Shown piece by piece: positions 56,936 through 64,000 of a DNA stretch of 64,000 bases. A model generated the notes under the pieces. The model saw only the letters and a program-made list of their open reading frames with translations. It did not search any database and was not told where the DNA came from. A program made the translations under genes and the position numbers. How positions within the stretch are numbered: the stretch's first letter is position 1; every line of letters begins with the position of its first letter. The stretch is from Ascarosepion bandense (Eukaryota; Mollusca; Cephalopoda; Sepiida; Sepiidae). Location: NCBI GenBank assembly GCA_037127315.1, contig JBBBDQ010000225.1:1109001-1173000 (forward strand), in the 5' to 3' direction.

Positions 56936-58740
56936 TACTGAATGAACGAAGCGTAAATGCTAGAGTAGCTACTGTTTTTTCAAAGTCTACTATTCTTCCA
57001 GAGTGCTCAATTTGCTTTCTAACCATGAAACCTGGGTTCAGATTCCACCATGTTTAATTTGTTGGGTGAGGTGACTTCTTGATGTTATCAATCTGAAGGA
57101 GGCAATCCCAGCAGGCAGCACCTTTGGAAAGTACCTGAAAACTCTACCATGGATCGACCTTGTGATTGAAATTGGTGGTTGTGTTAGCTCAAAGTCGCAA
57201 GTCATTGTGACAAGGATTATTTATCCTCATGTTTTGACTGTAATGTAATTTATTTTGTTTTTGAAAGGGATCATTCTTTAAAAGCTATCACATGAGTGTC
57301 TATTTTTAAAAAAAAAATTTTTCAGAACTCCATTTCCACTGTTAAATAATGTAAGTTAGGAGAAAATTGATTGATATATAGGTCCTCCCTTGTAGCGAGA
57401 TGGTTTTAATATTGTGATTTAAATAATATTTTTGTATTTTCATCTAAAAATTTTTCTTAAGGATTCTTGTAAATTATGGGTTAATAAATTTTTTATTTTT
57501 TTTTCTCCACTTTGGCTGCATAAGTGGCATGTAAAACATCTACTCAAAGTAGTAGTAGCAGTACATTCAATATAGATAAATGATTTATGACTAGAAAATA
57601 TATTACAGTCAAAATATGAGAATAGAATAACAACTTCAGAAAAATGACATCCTTGAAAATGGCCAGTGAAATGGCTAAAACTGCTTGGAAAGTCAATAAT
57701 TATGGAACATTTGTACATTCCTTATTTCTAGCAAAAAGGAAAAATTAAATAAAAGATTAATAAAATCTTCCTTGTCAGTTGTTTTTCGTGAAACGTTCTC
57801 TTGTGGTATGTGTGAGAAAGAGAGAGTTGAATATATGGATTGAAATCCGACAAGATGAATAGAATAAGTAAAGAACAGGTAGGAAAAAAGTTTCTTTAAT
57901 AAGCTTTTAACAAGCTTTTTAAGGGTGATTGATTTTTAGAAAATAAATTTTAATTTTTAAAAAATCCAAAGAGGCAGTATGTTGATTGAATTCTGATTTC
58001 ATTGGTCAGATACATGTCAAATGTAATAAAGCAGTGCATGAAAACTTTTATGTGTAGAGAAAAAAATTATGTCTGTTTATATGTGTGCCACTTGTAATAA
58101 AAAAAAAACAATAGATGTTTATTTTAAATGTAAGTGTATATATGTGAAAAAATGCATGTCAAACATATTTAAACTAGACAAATTAAGTGTTTTTATATGT
58201 TGGTAATATTAGTATGTATGATCATAAAACAAAATGTGTGTATAAAAATGAAAAGAATCTTTGAATATAGATAATAATGAAATTGACGATAATGAGCTAA
58301 TGCTTGAGATAAACATGACAATTCTAAATGCTTTCCTCCAATTTAAAAAATTATAATCCCTTTTGTAAAATAGGAACATCTTACACTTAAATATAAATAG
58401 ATTAGAATTATTCATGCCACTATAATTAATTTAACAAACAAAATACATTAAATGTTCTTTATATATAAACTCTTAGTGATTAAATTATATTTTCTAAACA
58501 ACATTTATTTTAAATAGAAAAAAAATCATAACTATGACTTACCTTATAAATATATAAAAAGATTATTAATATGTATATTAAATACTATAAATGCATGATA
58601 TCATAACAAATATTATAATAAACAAGGAAAATAAAAGCATAATGGATAATTAAAAATAACCAAGACTTTCCTTTTAAAAATAAAATGGTATCACTTTCTT
58701 TGAACAATAAAAACAATGTCAACATCAGCTTTTCATTATC

Positions 58741-58783
<43 letters not shown>

Positions 58784-59360
58784 AATGTATATTTGAGCTG
58801 CAATTTTTCTTTTAAACTTATTACATTAAAAATGATCAACAGGAATGATTTTATTAATTTTTTATTTAATTTTTCCAGTGCTCTTGCATCCTTTTTGATA
58901 AAGAATGTAAAAATGTTCAATAATTTTTTTACTTTCCAAGTGCTTTCAGGTTGGTGTCCATCCATGCAGAAAGCTCACTGGGAGTGAAAAGCCACTTAGT
59001 TCTTTTCAGAATATTTTTCTGGGGGAGGATGTTCTGAAATAAAACCTGAGGAGAATTTCAGTGGCCAATCATCTTAACTTTGTTTTGTTTTGCTGTTGAT
59101 AATTTTTTTTTAATGGGCAGTGTTGTGCAAGCCTTACCCACTATAACCAAATTCACATGCAGGAACTATTGGCTTTTGTTCTTTTTTTATTATTTTTTAT
59201 TATTATTATTATTATTATTACTACACTGTTAAATGATCTATGGCAATGACAACACTGTAATGCATACAGGCCTAAAAAAAGCTGGAAGCATGTAGTAGCA
59301 ATCTTGCATATAGGCAATTAGGAGTGGGGATAATTGCTACATTGTCAACCTGCATATTCA
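56936..59360. other. PRIM1 intron 4, AT-rich left part
   Basis: No gene is recognised. A (TG)n microsatellite lies at 58743-58780 and a TTA run at 59187-59220. The 57040-57240 segment is less AT-rich (CCATGTTTAATTTGTTGGGT, GCAGGCAGCACC) and may be an old SINE body, but I cannot place A/B boxes. Confidence 0.5.
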
Positions 59361-59499
59361 GACAAGGCCCCAGATAGCTGAGCAGCTCTATTTAGGGATA
59401 TCCTGCTAGCAGGAAAGGACCTAGAAAAGGTGGTCCTAAAAAAAGTTTACCTTTATTCTCACTGGCCATCCTACTGCAGAAGGTCAAAATCATGTTAAT

Positions 59500-62330
59500 C
59501 TAGTACGTGCTAATGGTAAACAGACTCAGTCATGGAAATTGGTTAATCTTAGAATTGGATGTTGAAATACTAGGACTTTGTTTGATTTGCCAGGCTCAGT
59601 GCATCCTGAATGCAGAAGTGCCTTTGTATACAATGAACTGGCTTGTTATAACCTTGATATTGTTGCTTTATCAGAAACAAAACTTTCTAGTGAGGGCTTT
59701 CTACAAGAACCCAACTCTAGTTATACCATTTTCTATTAGGATCAGCTGAACTTTTCTCAGGGAGATACATGACAATGATAATTGTTTATGCACCAACTCT
59801 TGCTAGCAAAACTATTCCTACTGGAAGTCTCTGAGATGTCATGGCATGGGAAAATGCAATAACACTGGTTTGCTTCTTCAACTCTGTCAGTACATCAATC
59901 TTTCTGTGATAAATACATGGTTTAGACAATCTGACAAGTACAAAGCAACCTAGAAGCCCCTACACTCTGGGCATTGGCACGTGTGGTGCAAAGTGTTGGA
60001 CAAATCATCTTATTCGTGCTAAGAAAGTAAGGAAAACTTGATTCCTGATAGAATTGATGTCCCCCAAATGTCCCGAAAATCTCAAATCATTTCAAATGGC
60101 TGTTCAAGCAATAGATCTTACACATGCTATAGATCCAGCAGGAACTTCTGCTAAGGCCATACACAATGCTACCGCAGTATCTTTTGGGTTTATCACCAGA
60201 AAGCATCAAGACTGATTTTCAGATAATAGGGAATTGGTCTCAAACCTACTGGAACAGAAGAGGAAATTATTTGGCAGGGTGCTCTCTTGCCCCAATAACA
60301 TAATTGAAAAGATCCAGTTCGAGGCCAAATTCAAAAAATGCAAGGTAGATGTACAATATGAACTCTGCTCAGCAAAAGACTCATGGTAGCAAAAGAAAGT
60401 TTGTCAAATACAAATGGGATCCTAAGTCTCTGTACTATCAAATAAGAGCTTTATGTGGGCTTCATGTGTCAGTTTTTGTTTCAGTTAGTTCCAACCACAC
60501 AAAAACACTATTGTGCAATCCTGATGAAGTTAAGGCTCGTTGGTATGAGTATTTCATTGATGTCTTCAATCACAAATTGCATGTTGATTTTGTGGTGATT
60601 GATGAACTGCTTCAGTTGCCAATCATAAATGAACTTGATACTCCTCCAACTCTTGAAGAGATGCTCTCAGCTATTAAACTGATGAACACTGGAAAAGCCC
60701 CAGAAAATGATAACATTAAGGCTGAATTACTACAAAAAATTGGAGAAAAAGTGATTGATTTGATGTATTTGGTCTTTCAGCAAATGTGAGAGACAGGGCT
60801 GGTACCTCAAGATTGGAGAGATGCCATGCTTTGTACAGACTTTGTAAAAGAAAGGCCTTAACGACATATGTGACAACTGTTGTGGAATATCCCTGTTTTC
60901 CGTAGTTGGCAAAGTCTTCTCAAGAATTCTCCTTAATCATTTGCTTGAACAGATTGCTCTTCAAACACTGCCTGACTCTCAATGTGGTTCACAGGCAAGT
61001 TGAGGAACACTTGACATGGTTTTTACTGCATGGCAATTACAGAAAAGTCCCAAGAGTAACACATTGACCCGTACCAGTGTTTTATTGACTTGACAAAAGC
61101 TTTTGACAGTCAATAGAGAATCATTCTGGAAAATTTTGGTAAAACTTGGTTGACCCCAAAAGTTCACAGGTTGGATTAGATCTTTGCATGGTGACATGAA
61201 AGCATGAATTTATGTTGGTGGAGAACTTTTGGCTCCATATTTCAGCCAAATCAGGAGTAAGGCAAAGTGTTCTAGCGCCAACTCTTTTTTGCAATTGTTT
61301 TTTTTGAGAGCTTTCAAGGATAGTTATGTATTTATGTTCAATACAGAACATCAAACAAGTTGTTCAATCTTCGTAGTTTTAATGCAGTCAGTAAAACATT
61401 TTGACTCATACATGATCTGCTCTCTGCAGATAATTGTGACTTGCTCACCCACACAGAAATTGACTTGCAGCTGCTTGTGGATTACTTTTCTACAGCACGT
61501 GGTGAATTCGGGTTGACAATAAGCTTGAAGAAGACCATGGTGATGGACCAACCTGCAGCTGGCAATGCCTACATCTCCCCCCTGTCTTTATAAATGGCAA
61601 ACAGTTGTAGGTAGTTGATACTTTTGTCCATCTTGGAAGTACACTTTCTAGATGGATGACAAGGTAAATGCACAAATAGCAAAGGCTTATAGTGCCAATG
61701 GAAATCTGGAGAGAACACTCTGATCACAATCAGACATCTCTATAAAAACAAAGTTGTTGGTGTACAGAAGTTGTGTATTGACTACCTTACTGTACAGATG
61801 CTGACAATTTACAAAAGGTATATCAAGCTCTTAGAACACTTTCATCAAAAATGTCTTCGCTCCATCTCAAAAATCTCTTGGCATATCTATGTTCCAGATG
61901 CAGTTGATCTTCAAAGATCAGGTTTGTCCAGTATTGAGTCCATGATCAGGTAGCACATGCTCAGGTGGAATGGACATGTTGTCAGACAGAAAGACTGTCA
62001 TATACCAATGCAAGCTATGTACAAAGTACTAAGGGATAGAAAACAACCTCCCTGCAAGCCCTAAAAACGGTACAAAGACTGTCTAAAGGACACCTTGAAG
62101 AGAACAAACATTGATAAAAGGACTTGGAAAGAGAAAAAGATGAATGGAGAATACTGTACTGAGGAAACTGTATAAGAATGCAAGTGGTCAAACACAACAA
62201 TTGACCAGTGGTATTCAGTAGATTGGGATGTACTATCTGTTGGTTCAAGTGTAAATCAACGCAAGGACAAATTGAATAAAACATTTTTGAATCACCTTAG
62301 ACAATACCAACAAGAGACTCGTCATCCATA
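59500..62330 (+). pseudogene. RTE-like LINE (endonuclease and reverse transcriptase), decayed
   Basis: The endonuclease start is at 59545-59715: NTRTLFDLPGSVHPE, then NLDIVALSETKLSSEGFL with the catalytic Glu; a TGA replaces the Trp before NTRTL. RT follows at 60350-61650: LDTPPTLEEMLSAIKLMNTGKAP, DWRDAML, GISLFSVVGKVF-like, then debris. The catalytic FADD position reads SADN (61423-61434), so the active site is lost. The C-terminal part (61760-62110) shows RYIKLLEHFHQKCLRSI, QRSGLSSIESMI, RWNGHVVRQ and KRYKDCLKDTLKR, typical of RTE-type elements often misannotated as host proteins. Confidence 0.75.
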
Positions 62331-63781
62331 AAAACCTTATATGAAAGTCAAAGTAGTCATGCTCACCCACAAGTAGGCTTACACCATATGTGTATATATG
62401 TATGCATGTGTGTGTGTGTGTGTGTGTATTGTTAAGTATGGAGAAAAAGAAGTCAATACCCCCTTTTTCTCCATAAAACTAAACAATTGTAATAATTTAA
62501 TTAATAGCTGAGCCTCAGTAGGCAATGGAAGGGGAGAACTTTCATATGAAGGTACAGGAAAGTGAATTAGAAAACAAAACTCTTTTCTTTGAAATGACAC
62601 CCTACAGGACAAGAAAAAGGATGAAAATAAAATGGAGTTGTAGGAATCAGCTGACTGGCCTTGCTAAGAGATAAGAATGAAAAGGTTTGAATCCTGGTTT
62701 CAAGTGAGAATATTGGCTTCTACTTAAAGAAATCATCTCTAATGAAAATATCGATTTTTCACATTTGAAGATGATTCTGTTTATGCAAAAATAGTGTTTC
62801 ATTTATTTGTTTCTGAAATACACAAGTAAGCATATTATTTTTTTTCTGGAATATTTAAGTGAGGATAATGAACATTTTTTTTTGTCAAGGCAAATATCTT
62901 TAACATATTTGGGCAGTTTAAACTTTCTTTCTAAACACATGAATTTTTATATGCATACACCACATGCACACATGATATTCCCCCACCTCCCTGCTGTCGA
63001 ATATTGTTGAAATTTAGAAATATATTAAAATTCATTTCTGTTATTCAAATGTCTGTATGTATATATGCATCCAATTGTTCAATTTTTATAGATAAACATT
63101 GCAGTTTTTGATGATACAAACTAAGTTTCTATCATTTCTGCAGCCAGCTTGCCTTTGAATTGGTTTTCGTTTTATGAAGACTTGTTTCCATCTACTAATC
63201 TGAATGCATTCGCATCTTACCTTAAGTAATTTCTATCCTTGTGCCTGTGTGAAGTAACTCCTTTTTTCACCACTGTGCACTCACTTCTTAAGAACCAATA
63301 TTATGTCCGGTTGTAAACTTTGTTACAATTTCTTCTAATATAAGTAAATGGTCATTTTCCTTTTTATAGAAGTGCTAACATGTCTTTGTTTTGTATTTCT
63401 CCTTTCTTACAAATCGATTACTACCAACTATTGACAAACATATAAAACCTCAAGGCCACTACATCCTTTGACTCACCACAATGTAACAAATATCACTTTT
63501 GCCACTCTTATACCAAGACATAGTTTCAGTTTTTAGCATTGCTGTAAAAATAGGAAAAAATGCAAAATTAAGGGCCAAAAAGTGAAACACTGTGGTAAGA
63601 AGAAAACAAAGGAAAGATTGTGTAGAAAAATATATATAATCTTAATAGATTGATTTGTATTTAGCATATGATCACCTTATTAAAGAAGGAAATGAATCAT
63701 GATGTAAATGTTTCTTATTTCCATCACACACACACACACATACACACCATCTCAAGAGTTCATTTTTTTATTTATTTTTAG
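62331..63781. other. PRIM1 intron 4, right part
   Basis: (TG)n at about 62404-62427 and (CA)n at about 63726-63746. The rest is AT-rich without a recognisable gene or element. The intron ends with TTTATTTTTAG. Confidence 0.6.
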
Positions 63782-63918
63782 ATGACTTTGGATTTGATCA
63801 TTTATTGTGGGTTTATTCAGGAAGAAGAGGTGTTCATTGTTGGGTCTGTGATGATCTGGCCCGTAAACTCACTGCCACAGGAAGATCTGCTATTGCTGAA
63901 TATTTAAGTAATGTTAAG
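63782..63918 (+). CDS. PRIM1: PRIM1 exon 5, nucleotide-binding SGRRGVH motif
   Basis: Completes codon 153 and encodes residues 154-198: [20 protein letters not shown], then VCDDLARKL and [12 protein letters not shown]165, R167, R168 and H171 correspond to human S160, R162, R163 and H166, which contact the incoming nucleotide. Acceptor TTTTTAG|AT and donor AAG|GTATGT are canonical; phase 1 in, phase 0 out. Human PRIM1 has 420 residues, so the rest of the gene, including the third catalytic Asp (human D306), lies beyond the window. Confidence 0.95.
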
Positions 63919-64000
63919 GTATGTTTTTATGTGCCACTCTTAATGTTCAACTTAATTGTTTTTCTTATATCCCAGGTTTTTAGGATGAACAAAAATGAAT

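Noticed and set aside
58585..58965. Minus-strand frame of 126 codons with a (Thr-His)n run
   Set aside because: The run is a (TG)n microsatellite read in antisense. The rest is Lys/Phe/Ile-rich AT sequence inside PRIM1 intron 4.
59360..62330. A host gene of the craniofacial-development-protein type
   Set aside because: The motifs (LSETK, GKAP, EQFH-RSLRSI-like) belong to RTE-type LINE ORFs that are commonly misannotated under that name.

Overview
This is animal nuclear DNA, most likely from a mollusc and probably a cephalopod. The reasons are large introns, an AT-rich background, kilobase-scale (CA)n/(TA)n arrays, and a mix of Tx1-like, RTE-like and Jockey-like LINEs with Penelope-like, BEL/Pao and Ty3/Gypsy elements. 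The taxonomic call is an inference from repeat content and from a diverged PRIM1 protein. No marker gene fixes the species.

The only host gene I can support is the 5' part of PRIM1, the catalytic small subunit of DNA primase, on the + strand. Five exons lie at 28765-28882, 47602-47759, 55345-55451, 56266-56339 and 63782-63918. They have consensus splice sites and compatible phases, encode about 198 residues, and continue past the right edge. Its introns measure 18.7, 7.6, 0.8 and 7.4 kb and hold most of the recognisable transposon material on the right half of the window.

Left of PRIM1 (1-28.6 kb), from left to right: a dimeric tandem repeat (1-790); the tail of a Gypsy pol (958-1494); an inverted duplication of a Penelope-like element (PLE) 3' region (3160-4880); a perfect 98-bp palindrome (5115-5212); a decayed Tx1-like LINE with ORF1 and ORF2 (about 7.66-12.8 kb); a Gypsy gag with primer-binding site (13034-13950, minus strand); a 51-bp minisatellite and a 3.8-kb dinucleotide-rich array (14.68-18.84 kb); the 5' part of a Tc1/mariner element (19.5-20.3 kb, minus); two PLE 3' ends (20.66-23.2 kb); a 1.45-kb interspersed repeat carrying a probable solo LTR (23.33-25.07 kb); and Jockey-like LINE debris (25.35-26.74 kb).

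PRIM1 intron 1 holds a pogo-like MITE, a 5'-truncated Tx1-like LINE with an 18-bp target-site duplication, two more PLE fragments (one split by a second, inverted copy of the 1.45-kb repeat), and a Gypsy pol interrupted first by a tRNA-derived SINE and then by a complete BEL/Pao element with CGGAG duplications. Intron 2 holds a 383-bp foldback element and an antisense Gypsy element with both LTRs and GCAAT duplications. Intron 4 holds a tRNA-like SINE and an RTE-like LINE.

All of the mobile elements look inactive: frames are broken and several catalytic residues are missing or changed. I found no convincing new multi-gene system. The best leads are the PLE 3' regions that carry tRNA-like A/B boxes and hammerhead-ribozyme-like cores, and the insertion histories that can be read from nested and paralogous copies.
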